8,540 bases of DNA from NCBI GenBank assembly GCA_013694885.1, contig JACDBO010000168.1:1-8540 (forward strand), read 5' to 3'. Position numbers and translations under genes: made by a program. The notes beneath the pieces were generated by a model. That model did no database searches. It was not told where the DNA came from and worked only from the letters and a program-made list of their open reading frames with translations. Numbering within the stretch: the first letter of the stretch is position 1; each line of letters opens with the position of its first letter. Positions 1 to 5,178 of this stretch are shown piece after piece. The DNA is from Chloroflexia bacterium. Its GTDB lineage: Bacteria; Chloroflexota; Chloroflexia; Thermomicrobiales; UBA6265.

Positions 1-417
1 CCGGTCTCGCTTGTCCCGATCCCCGGCGACCCGGTTCCCGTCCGCGATCCGGGCGCCTGGCTGCTCGATCCGAACCCGGCCGTCACCCGCGCCGGCCTCG
101 TCGCCGACCTCGCCCGCTCGCTCGGCGCCTGGCAACTCGACGAGCGGATCGCCTTCCTCTCCACCGACACACCGGTTCCGTCGCCATTCGCGCGGACCCT
201 GCGCGTCATCGCCTCCATGCCGTGGCACGAGAAGCGGCTGCGCACCGTGCTGCGCGAGCTGGCCGCCGGCCCGATCACCATTCGCCGCCGCGGCCTCGCC
301 GGCGACGTCGATGCCCTGACCCACCGCCTCCGCGGCCCCGGCCCCAACTCATACACCGTCGCCATGACCCGCGTGGCCAACAAACCCTGGGCCCTGCTCT
401 GCGAGGACTCAACGTAA
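1..417 (+). CDS. C-terminal part of a class I SAM-dependent methyltransferase with THUMP-like domain (5' end outside window)
   Basis: The reading frame is open from base 1 and ends at TAA 415-417, giving 138 visible codons with no start, so the gene begins upstream. The visible part resembles the C-terminal THUMP-like domain found after the Rossmann methyltransferase domain in a family of bacterial class I SAM methyltransferases. Recognisable stretches are LLDPNPAVTRAGLVADLA, the GAWQLDERIAFLS segment, SPFARTLRV, MPWHEKRLR and the end TRVANKPWALLCE. The SAM-binding motifs would lie upstream and cannot be seen. THUMP-type domains usually bind RNA, so an RNA substrate is plausible but only inferred. 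The last codons contain an AGGACTC heptamer (404-410) like those at other gene ends here. It reads toward clpP, with a 142-bp gap and no clear terminator between them. Confidence 0.72.
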   Translation, partial: PVSLVPIPGDPVPVRDPGAWLLDPNPAVTRAGLVADLARSLGAWQLDERIAFLSTDTPVPSPFARTLRVIASMPWHEKRLRTVLRELAAGPITIRRRGLAGDVDALTHRLRGPGPNSYTVAMTRVANKPWALLCEDST

Positions 418-421
418 CATC

Positions 422-441
422 CCCCCCATTCTCTATCCCCT
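422..441 (-). repeat. Possible degenerate heptamer repeat after the methyltransferase gene
   Basis: Read on the plus strand, these 20 bases match 17 of 20 positions of 6243-6262, which belongs to the clear heptamer tract at the end of the DUF4037 gene. The tract begins 5 bases after the TAA at 415-417. On its own it would be unremarkable polypyrimidine DNA; it is listed because of that similarity and its position just behind a stop codon. Confidence 0.35.
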
Positions 442-505
442 CACGAACTGGACGCGGCGGATTATCATTAGATCAACGACCAGTTCCCCGTCGCCTGGCA
501 CGGTC

Positions 506-521
506 CCTGCTTAATAGCAGG
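506..521. other. Perfect inverted repeat upstream of clpP
   Basis: Arms CCTGCT (506-511) and AGCAGG (516-521) flank the 4-base centre TAAT, 38 bases before the clpP start. It could be a short hairpin in the clpP leader or a dyad operator. It is not a CIRCE (HrcA) element or an evident CtsR site. The rest of the 418-559 spacer holds only a TATCAT hexamer at 463-468, which could be a -10 box but has no convincing -35 partner. Confidence 0.35.
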
Positions 522-559
522 ATCAGGCCGGCGACACACGCATTAGAAAGTCAACCTCT

Positions 560-1213
560 ATGGAAATCCCCAGAATCGAGAACCTTATTCCGATGGTCGT
601 CGAGAGCACCAACCGGGGCGAGCGCGCGTTCGACATCTATTCCCGGCTGCTGAAGGACCGCATTATCTTCATCGGCACGCCGATTGACGACAACGTCGCC
701 AACGTCATCATCGCCCAGATGCTCCACCTCGAACACGAGGATTCGTCGCAGCCGATCCGGCTCTACATCAACTCGCCGGGCGGCGTCGTCTATTCCGGGC
801 TGGCCATTTATGATACGATGCAGATGGTCAAGTCAGAGGTCGAGACGCTGTGCCTCGGCATGGGGGCGAGCATGGCGGCCGTGCTGCTGGCGGGGGGCAC
901 CCCCGGCAAGCGGTTTGCCTTGCCCAACGCCCGTGTCATGATCCACGCTGGCTCGGCCGGCTTCCGCGGCAACGTGCCAGACATCGAGATCGCCGCCCGT
1001 GAGACGCTCAACCTGACCACCAAGCTGACCGAGATCCTCTCCGCTCACACTGGTCAACCGTTCGACCGCGTCAAGCACGATACGCAGCGCGACTACTACA
1101 TGACCGCGCAGGAGGCCAAGGAGTACGGCCTCGTTGACGAGGTCATGGTGCCGTCCCGCATCATGACGCCGACCGGGATCACCGCGGTGAACGGCAAGGA
1201 AAACGGGCGCTAG
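560..1213 (+). CDS. clpP: ATP-dependent Clp protease proteolytic subunit ClpP
   Basis: This is a 217-residue ClpP, the serine peptidase that forms a double-heptamer chamber and degrades proteins unfolded by a Clp ATPase, here most likely ClpX encoded downstream. The catalytic triad is visible: Ser104 in LGMGASMAA, His129 in ARVMIH and Asp178 in TQRDYY. The oxyanion-loop segment YINSPGGVV (residues 69-77) and the C-terminal EAKEYGLVDEV are typical. The start ATG is the only sensible one before LLKDRIIFIGTPID. A weak purine stretch (AGAAAG, about 545-550) is the only ribosome binding site seen. There is no obvious propeptide beyond a short N-terminal segment. Unusually, the Gln-Pro that normally follows the catalytic His is replaced by Ala-Gly (HAGSAGFRG), and the C-terminus runs about 20 residues longer than E. 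coli ClpP. The family assignment is certain; partner specificity is inferred from the operon. Confidence 0.96.
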   Translation: MEIPRIENLIPMVVESTNRGERAFDIYSRLLKDRIIFIGTPIDDNVANVIIAQMLHLEHEDSSQPIRLYINSPGGVVYSGLAIYDTMQMVKSEVETLCLGMGASMAAVLLAGGTPGKRFALPNARVMIHAGSAGFRGNVPDIEIAARETLNLTTKLTEILSAHTGQPFDRVKHDTQRDYYMTAQEAKEYGLVDEVMVPSRIMTPTGITAVNGKENGR

Positions 1214-1222
1214 AACCACGGC

Positions 1223-1269
1223 GCCGCCCCGCCCGCTTGGCCGGGGCGGCAATCCCGCCCACGGGCGGG
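1223..1269 (+). other. Two tandem GC-rich hairpins between clpP and clpX
   Basis: The first hairpin pairs GCCGCCCCG (1223-1231) with CGGGGCGGC (1242-1250) around a 10-base loop. The second pairs CCCGCCC (1254-1260) with GGGCGGG (1263-1269), leaving a very tight loop. Neither is followed by a T-run, so a standard intrinsic terminator is unlikely. They may act as a processing or mRNA-stability element that lets clpP and clpX be expressed at different levels from one transcript; this is inference. Confidence 0.5.
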
Positions 1270-1310
1270 AGCGGCAGACCAGGGACGATTCGCGTCGTAG
1301 GCACATAACG

Positions 1311-1316
1311 AGGTGG
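1311..1316 (+). promoter_or_regulatory. Ribosome binding site for the GTG start of clpX
   Basis: AGGTGG lies 4 bases before the GTG at 1321. An in-frame TAA at 1306-1308 excludes any longer N-terminus, so this site fixes GTG as the start. Confidence 0.75.
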
Positions 1317-1320
1317 GCGG

Positions 1321-2565
1321 GTGCATTACCGGTGTTCATTCTGCAACAAGGGGCAGGAAGAGGTTCGACGCCTCATCGCGGGCCCGAATTCGGTCTACAT
1401 CTGCGACGAGTGCGTGCAACTCTGTCGTGAGATCATCGAGGAGGAGGAACCCGCGCCACCTCGCGCCGAGCAGACCGGCCCCTCCCGCATCCCCACCCCG
1501 CGCAAGCTCTACGACGAGCTGAACCAGTACGTCGTCGGCCAGGAGCGGGCCAAGAAAATCCTCTCCGTCGCCGTCTACAACCACTACAAGCGGATCAACG
1601 CCGGTCTCAATTCCGATAGCGATGTCGAGCTCCAGAAGAGCAACATCCTGCTCGTCGGCCCGACCGGTTGTGGCAAGACGCTGCTGGCCCAAACCTTGGC
1701 CAAGCTGCTCGACGTGCCCTTCTCGATCGCCGACGCCACCGCGCTGACCGAGGCTGGCTACGTCGGTGAGGATGTCGAGAACATCCTGCTCCGCCTCATC
1801 CAGGCGGCCGGCGATGTTCAGCGCGCCCAGCACGGCATCATCTACATCGACGAGATCGACAAGATCGCCCGCAAATCCGACAACCCGAGCATCACTCGCG
1901 ATGTCTCCGGCGAGGGCGTGCAGCAAGCGCTGCTCAAGATCATCGAGGGCACCATCGCCAACGTACCGCCGCAGAGCGGCCGCAAACACCCCCACCAGGA
2001 ATACATCCAGATCGACACCCGCAACATCCTCTTCATCTGCGGCGGTGCCTTCGAAGGGCTCGAAGAGATCGTCTCCAAGCGGACCGGCCATCAGAGCCTG
2101 ATGGGCTTCGGTGGCGACGGGCCGCGCGCGGCGGAGGCCAACCCGCTCGTCCACCTCACGCACGACGACCTGCTCAAGTACGGGCTGATCCCGGAGTTCG
2201 TCGGCCGGCTGCCGGTCTCCGTCTCGCTCGATCATCTGACGCGACCGGAGCTGGTCCGCATCCTCACCGAGCCGCGCAACGCGGTTGTCCGCCAGTACCA
2301 GAAATTCTTCGCGCTGGACAATGTCGACCTGATCTTCACCGACGACGCGCTGCAGGCGACGGCGCGTCAGGCCGAGGAGCGCAAGACCGGCGCGCGCGGG
2401 CTGCGGACCACCATCGAGGAGACGCTGCTCGACGTGATGTACGAGATCCCCTCGCTGGAAAACGTCCGCAAGTGCGTGGTCGACGACAACGTCATCAACA
2501 ACCGCACCCGCCCCCTCCTGCTCACCGTCAACGAAGAACCCATCGACTACGCCAAATCGGCGTAG
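1321..2565 (+). CDS. clpX: ATP-dependent Clp protease ATP-binding subunit ClpX
   Basis: A complete 414-residue ClpX, the AAA+ hexameric unfoldase that recognises tagged or misfolded proteins and threads them into ClpP. In order: an N-terminal zinc-binding domain with Cys5, Cys8, Cys28 and Cys31; Walker A GPTGCGKT (113-120); pore loop GYVGE (145-149); Walker B IIYIDE (172-177); RKH pore loop (220-222); arginine finger in EFVGR (295); and sensor 2 GARGLR (356-361). The ClpP-docking tripeptide, usually IGF, reads MGF (260-262). The protein begins almost directly at the zinc domain because an in-frame stop lies 15 bases upstream of the GTG start. It is 107 bp downstream of clpP on the same strand, which supports a ClpXP complex, and it is followed by an intrinsic terminator. 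All core motifs are intact. Confidence 0.97.
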   Translation: MHYRCSFCNKGQEEVRRLIAGPNSVYICDECVQLCREIIEEEEPAPPRAEQTGPSRIPTPRKLYDELNQYVVGQERAKKILSVAVYNHYKRINAGLNSDSDVELQKSNILLVGPTGCGKTLLAQTLAKLLDVPFSIADATALTEAGYVGEDVENILLRLIQAAGDVQRAQHGIIYIDEIDKIARKSDNPSITRDVSGEGVQQALLKIIEGTIANVPPQSGRKHPHQEYIQIDTRNILFICGGAFEGLEEIVSKRTGHQSLMGFGGDGPRAAEANPLVHLTHDDLLKYGLIPEFVGRLPVSVSLDHLTRPELVRILTEPRNAVVRQYQKFFALDNVDLIFTDDALQATARQAEERKTGARGLRTTIEETLLDVMYEIPSLENVRKCVVDDNVINNRTRPLLLTVNEEPIDYAKSA

Positions 2566-2571
2566 CGACGG

Positions 2572-2594
2572 AGGACTCAGGACTCAGGACTGAG
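2572..2594 (+). repeat. Heptamer direct repeat (AGGACTC-type) just after clpX
   Basis: Two AGGACTC units and one AGGACTG unit stand head to tail at 2572-2592, followed by AG. The tract starts 7 bases after the clpX TAG. The same unit occurs at the 3' end of the DUF4037 gene (6275-6281, minus strand) and once in the last codons of the first gene (404-410). CTCAG-GA-CTGAG within it could also fold as a small hairpin. Confidence 0.7.
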
Positions 2595-2647
2595 CGGTTG
2601 CGACGGCGCCGTGGCTGGTGCAAGGCTGTAATCAAGCGAACTGAGCG

Positions 2648-2683
2648 ACGGGTCGGGGCGAATACCCCGGCCCGTTTATGTTT
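2648..2683 (+). terminator. Rho-independent terminator of clpPX
   Basis: A strong stem pairs 2648-2658 with 2665-2675 (one G-U pair at 2653/2670) around the 6-base loop CGAATA, followed on the plus strand by the T-rich tail TTTATGTTT. The stop codon of the converging toxin gene (2676-2678) directly abuts the stem, so the structure separates the clpPX transcript from the opposing module. On the minus strand no T-run follows, so it is less likely to terminate the toxin transcript. Confidence 0.8.
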
Positions 2684-3113
2684 GGTCGACGGTGAGGGTG
2701 CGAAAGCCGTACTGGCTGAAGTGGCGGTCAAAGGCGAACGCCGTATCGATGCCGAGCCGCTCCATCACGGCGAAGCTTGTTGCGTCGATGAACGAAAAGT
2801 CCTTGTCAACATACTGGGTGACGATCGCGAATGCACGCCTTTCATCCTCCTCGGTAATCCGCTCAATGACCACCGTGCCGAGGATGATTTCGCGAAGAAC
2901 GCGCCGCGCCCGCTCAGCATTGATCCGGCTCAATATGAGTCCATGCGTCTCAGCGAGCACGAAGTTCGACGTAATCACCTGTTGTTGTGAGAGTACCAAC
3001 ATTGTCTGGATCGACCGCGCGGCGCCGTGGCTTACATCTCGTGGATTCGCGGCCGCAAAGAATGCCGATGTATCCACGAACAGGCTCAACGGTAACGGTC
3101 GACCACGAGTCAC
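2676..3113 (-). CDS. PIN-domain toxin, VapC-like ribonuclease
   Basis: A 145-residue single PIN domain, the fold of VapC-type toxins that cleave RNA using a metal-binding acidic cluster. The acidic residues are in place: Asp14 in LFVDTSAFF, Glu55 in VLAETH, Asp105 and Asp110 in KDFSFIDATSF, and Asp129 in AFAFDRHF. The predicted start is a GTG overlapping the TGA of the upstream antitoxin gene (GTGA), with GAGGG 9 bases before it, so the two are translationally coupled. This overlap with a small DNA-binding protein gene is the classic toxin-antitoxin arrangement. Codon use is visibly less GC-biased than in clpX, which fits horizontal acquisition. The RNA target cannot be told from sequence. 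A housekeeping PIN nuclease is the alternative, made unlikely by the context. Confidence 0.85.
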   Translation of the reverse strand: MTRGRPLPLSLFVDTSAFFAAANPRDVSHGAARSIQTMLVLSQQQVITSNFVLAETHGLILSRINAERARRVLREIILGTVVIERITEEDERRAFAIVTQYVDKDFSFIDATSFAVMERLGIDTAFAFDRHFSQYGFRTLTVDQT

Positions 3114-3433
3114 CGGCGCCTGCCCTCAGCCGCCGCGGCGAGATAGTCGTCCTTATGCTCGGCTACATCGGTCGGCTCGTCGGTCTCTGCCATGCCAATG
3201 ATGTTCCACAGCGGATCGCCGTCGAACGTTGGGCGACCCTTGAGCGATGACAGGCCGAAATAGTCGCGTGTCGGCGTGACTGGTTCAATGAGTCCCTCTA
3301 CCGCCTCGCGTTGCACCCGTATTCTCCGACCGAAGCGCACCGCGCTCAGGCGCCCGGCGGCGATGTACCGCCGCACCGTCAGCGGACTGACCTTCAGCAA
3401 CGCCGCTGTTTCCTTCACGGTCAATAGATCCAT
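3110..3433 (-). CDS. Excisionase/MerR-like helix-turn-helix antitoxin (cognate to the PIN toxin)
   Basis: A 107-residue protein. Residues 1-50 form an excisionase-type winged helix-turn-helix (MDLLTVKETAALLKV, then TVRRYIAAGRL, and a basic RFGRRIRV wing). An acidic C-terminal tail contains DPLWNIIG (73-80) and the EPTDVAEHKDDYL segment (86-98), which is expected to wrap the toxin. The start is placed at ATG 3433 because a GAGG lies 7 bases before it; the GTG at 3439 would leave only 1 base of spacing. The stop overlaps the toxin start by the GTGA tetranucleotide. The domain and the tail motif are paralogous to the gene immediately upstream. It probably represses its own operon through the phased repeats at 3891-3916. 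The antitoxin role is inferred from domain type and gene overlap. Confidence 0.8.
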   Translation of the reverse strand: MDLLTVKETAALLKVSPLTVRRYIAAGRLSAVRFGRRIRVQREAVEGLIEPVTPTRDYFGLSSLKGRPTFDGDPLWNIIGMAETDEPTDVAEHKDDYLAAAAEGRRR

Positions 3434-3440
3434 CGTCACA

Positions 3441-3444
3441 CCTC
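3441..3444 (-). promoter_or_regulatory. Ribosome binding site deciding the antitoxin start at 3433
   Basis: On the minus strand GAGG lies 7 bases before ATG 3433, but only 1 base before the in-frame GTG at 3439, so the ATG is the better start. Confidence 0.55.
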
Positions 3445-3445
3445 A

Positions 3446-3484
3446 CTTTGGCAAACCGAAAGACCCTACGTCCACCAGCAAAGA
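3446..3484 (-). pseudogene. Possible vestige of a deleted PIN toxin between the two antitoxin genes
   Basis: Directly after the upstream antitoxin's TGA, and in the same frame, the 13 codons of this stretch read SLLVDVGSFGLPK before another TGA at 3443-3445. The core resembles PIN motif I of the intact toxin (SLFVDTSAFF): S, L, V, D and F match at the same spacing, including the metal-binding Asp. It could be what remains of a cognate toxin lost by deletion. The match is very short, so chance is a real alternative. Confidence 0.3.
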
Positions 3485-3847
3485 TCAGACACCATCCGCA
3501 CCTTGCGCATCTCGCCGCGCAGCGTCGACCTCGCGTTTCGGTCCACTGTTGTTCATGTGTAAGTCCATGTAAGCCTCGGCAAGGTAGTAGTCGTGATTCT
3601 CTGCCATATCGGTTGGGCCATCATCATCAATGATTCCGACGATGTTCCAGAGCGGATCATCGGCGGTGATGGGCTCCCATAATTCGGACGTGACCGGCTC
3701 CAGGAAGCGCTCGACCGCCTCACAGTGGATGTGGATCAGCCGCCCGATACGCACGGTCGGCAAACGCCCGGCGGTGATGTGGCGGCGCACCGTCCCTTCG
3801 CTGAGCTTGAGCATCGCGGCAGTTTCCTGGACGGTGAGCAGGTCCAT
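3485..3847 (-). CDS. Second excisionase/MerR-like helix-turn-helix antitoxin, apparently without its own toxin
   Basis: A 120-residue paralogue of the next gene. Residues 1-50 are the winged helix-turn-helix (MDLLTVQETAAMLKLSEG, TVRRHITAGRL, RIGRLIHIH). The acidic tail repeats the pattern DPLWNIVG (64-71) and GPTDMAENHDYYLAEAY (77-93). A frame continues 20 codons upstream to 3907, but that extension runs through the promoter repeats and has no counterpart in the paralogue, whose protein also begins MDLL, so ATG 3847 is chosen; GAAAG lies 8 bases before it. The last 23 residues, after DLH, look unlike the rest and may be sequence read across a deletion. It is first in a three-gene minus-strand unit. 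It may be a DNA-binding regulator, an orphan antitoxin, or an antidote to an incoming related toxin; its actual role is not determinable here. Confidence 0.78.
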   Translation of the reverse strand: MDLLTVQETAAMLKLSEGTVRRHITAGRLPTVRIGRLIHIHCEAVERFLEPVTSELWEPITADDPLWNIVGIIDDDGPTDMAENHDYYLAEAYMDLHMNNSGPKREVDAARRDAQGADGV

Positions 3848-3887
3848 CGGCAATGCTTTCAACCATCGGGCGATTTTCGATGATCGT

Positions 3888-3917
3888 AGTATATCAAACT
3901 GTATCAAAACGTATCAC
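3888..3917 (-). promoter_or_regulatory. Promoter of the toxin-antitoxin unit with a -10 box TATACT
   Basis: Read on the minus strand, TATACT (3888-3893) matches the -10 consensus at 5 of 6 positions. GTGATA (3912-3917) could serve as a weak -35 at 18 bases spacing. The start codon at 3847 is about 40 bases beyond the -10. The local AT-rich composition stands out from the surrounding GC-rich DNA. Confidence 0.5.
3891..3916 (-). repeat. Three direct repeats TGATAC/TGATAC/TGATAT at exact 10-bp spacing, likely operator
   Basis: On the minus strand the units lie at 3911-3916, 3901-3906 and 3891-3896, each starting 10 bases after the last, so they face the same side of the helix. They overlap the -10 and -35 candidates. 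Excisionase and MerR-like proteins commonly bind helically phased direct repeats, so binding by one or both antitoxins for autorepression is likely; this is inference from position and phasing. Confidence 0.6.
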
Positions 3918-3929
3918 TGTTGACCTCAT

Positions 3930-4772
3930 TTAGGCACACTCTGGCTTTCGCCAGACGAACACCTCGGTATCCGGAGCCGCTTCGGCGAAGCGATCCGCCG
4001 GTGACGCATCGTGAAGCAACCCACGGAGTGCCGCCTCGAAGTCGCCAGCACGGTCGCCGAATAAGTGCGGCGCCGAGTCGGAGCGGGAGAAGACTCCGGC
4101 GACCACGTCGTCGGCGCTACGGGCCAGCACCTCGCCGGCCGGCACCAGCAGCCGCTCCGGCCCCGCGAACCCGGCCCTCCCCAGCACGACCGCCTCGCCA
4201 TCCGGCGTTCCATGCGGGAGCACCCCTTGGCCGGCGCGTCGGACCGGACCGAGGTAGCGCCGCACCAGCTCCTGAATCTCGTCATGGGGTGGGGTTGGAT
4301 ACGGGAGGTCGCCGGATACCGCCCGCGCCTCCTTGATGTCGCTGACATGGACGAACGCCCCGCCCCGTTCGAGCAACGCGAAGACAATCGCCGCCACCCG
4401 GTCGCGGTCCATCCAATGGAAGGATTGGCCGAACGTCGCCACGCGGAAGGATCCAGGGTCGGCCGGCAGTTCCTCGGCCCGCTTCCGCACCCAGCGCGCA
4501 TTACCGACGCCAGCCTCCTCGGCGCGCCGCTCGGCCTCCGCCAGCATCCCCACGTCGGGGTCGACCCCGATCACCTCGGTGAAGAGGTACGCCAGCGTCA
4601 GTGCCAGCACACCCGGTCCGCACCCGACATCGAGCAGGCGGCTCTGCCCGTCCAGCGCCAGGACAACCCGCAATCGCTCCGCCAGCCCCGGCGCGTACGG
4701 CAGCCGGCCACGCACGTAATACGGTGCGCTCTCCAAATACAGCGTCTCGTCCCATTGCCACCCTTCGGGCAT
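3930..4772 (-). CDS. Class I SAM-dependent methyltransferase of unknown substrate
   Basis: A 280-residue methyltransferase of the methyltransferase-11/25 type. Motif I is LLDVGCGPG (residues 46-54), the acidic residue that binds the SAM ribose is Asp71 in VIGVDPD, and the later FGQSFHWMDRDRV segment is typical of the UbiE/trans-aconitate methyltransferase-like group. Residues 1-30 (WDETLYLESAPYYVRGRLPYAPGLAERL) form an N-terminal cap often seen in small-molecule methyltransferases. The ATG at 4772 is used because GAGGG lies 4 bases before it; a GTG one codon upstream is possible. No substrate-specific feature was recognised. It stands alone between the antitoxin promoter and a long non-coding stretch, so the context gives no pathway. 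Confidence 0.85.
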   Translation of the reverse strand: MPEGWQWDETLYLESAPYYVRGRLPYAPGLAERLRVVLALDGQSRLLDVGCGPGVLALTLAYLFTEVIGVDPDVGMLAEAERRAEEAGVGNARWVRKRAEELPADPGSFRVATFGQSFHWMDRDRVAAIVFALLERGGAFVHVSDIKEARAVSGDLPYPTPPHDEIQELVRRYLGPVRRAGQGVLPHGTPDGEAVVLGRAGFAGPERLLVPAGEVLARSADDVVAGVFSRSDSAPHLFGDRAGDFEAALRGLLHDASPADRFAEAAPDTEVFVWRKPECA

Positions 4773-5178
4773 CACACCCTCTTATCTGATGAGCCTGGAC
4801 AGAATAAGCGAGCCGGTTCCAGGCTTTTCACCCAATCTACACACCAGCCGAGCCGGACATCCTCCAGCCTGTCATTTCGAGCCGCAGTGATAGTTATCAG
4901 CGAGAAATCTCTCGTTCCGCCAAAGCCGTTGCCCATAAGGGAATGATCCCCAACCGCTCGGAATCGGCCTTGGTGAACGATTCGGGCTCACCAACCCGCT
5001 CCCGACGCCGCAACGTTAGCAAAGATTTCGCACGCGCTTGACCCCGTGTTGACACCCAAGCCCCACCCCGCCGCTAGAGTAAGGGTTCGAGGGTGCGGTC
5101 TCGACGCTGGCCGGTCCACCGTTCGGTGCTGCCCCACCCACTCCCGGATCAGTCGTCAGTACAAAAGGAGAGCGGGAC
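4773..5178. other. About 400 bp without a gene, rich in inverted repeats
   Basis: No ORF here has coding character. It holds, in order: AGCCTGGA/TCCAGGCT (4792-4799 and 4818-4825) followed by a short T-run; a TGATA/TATCA dyad and a CGAGA/TCTCG hairpin around 4888-4916; and two overlapping, mutually exclusive hairpins at 4961-4994. A TTGACA hexamer (5049-5054) and TAGAGT (5075-5080) resemble promoter boxes reading toward the transposase remnant, but their 20-base spacing is too long for a standard sigma-70 promoter. The part nearest 5178 is probably the leader of the former insertion element. Confidence 0.45.
4792..4828 (+). terminator. Weak hairpin with T-run, possible terminator or methyltransferase leader structure
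   Basis: An 8-bp stem (4792-4799 with 4818-4825) encloses an 18-base loop, and TTTT (4825-4828) lies at its right side on the plus strand. No plus-strand gene precedes it. On the minus strand it lies in the leader of the methyltransferase, ending about 20 bases before its start codon. Its function is uncertain. Confidence 0.25.

Noticed and set aside
418..559. CIRCE (HrcA) or CtsR operator in front of clpP
   Set aside because: No TTAGCACTC-type dyad or heptad-repeat CtsR motif is present; only an unrelated CCTGCT/AGCAGG palindrome is seen.
1336..2235. A 299-codon open frame on the minus strand opposite clpX
   Set aside because: It mirrors clpX codons in a GC-rich gene, has an Asp/Val/Leu-rich composition with no domain, and clpX is unquestionably the real gene.
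3848..3907. A 20-codon N-terminal extension of the upstream antitoxin to ATG 3907
   Set aside because: It would translate the promoter and its repeats, and the paralogue begins at the equivalent MDLL, so ATG 3847 is preferred.
3891..3916. CRISPR-like direct repeats
   Set aside because: Units are only 6 bp with 4-bp gaps, lie in a promoter, and no cas genes are present; phased operator sites explain them better.
4065..4946. A 293-codon open frame on the plus strand opposite the methyltransferase
   Set aside because: It lies mostly antisense to a protein with clear SAM-binding motifs, its translation is rich in Arg, Pro and His without recognisable motifs, and it has no good ribosome binding site.
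5049..5080. TTGACA and TAGAGT as a confident promoter for the transposase remnant
   Set aside because: The spacing is 20 bases, too long for a standard sigma-70 promoter, so it is only mentioned under the non-coding stretch.
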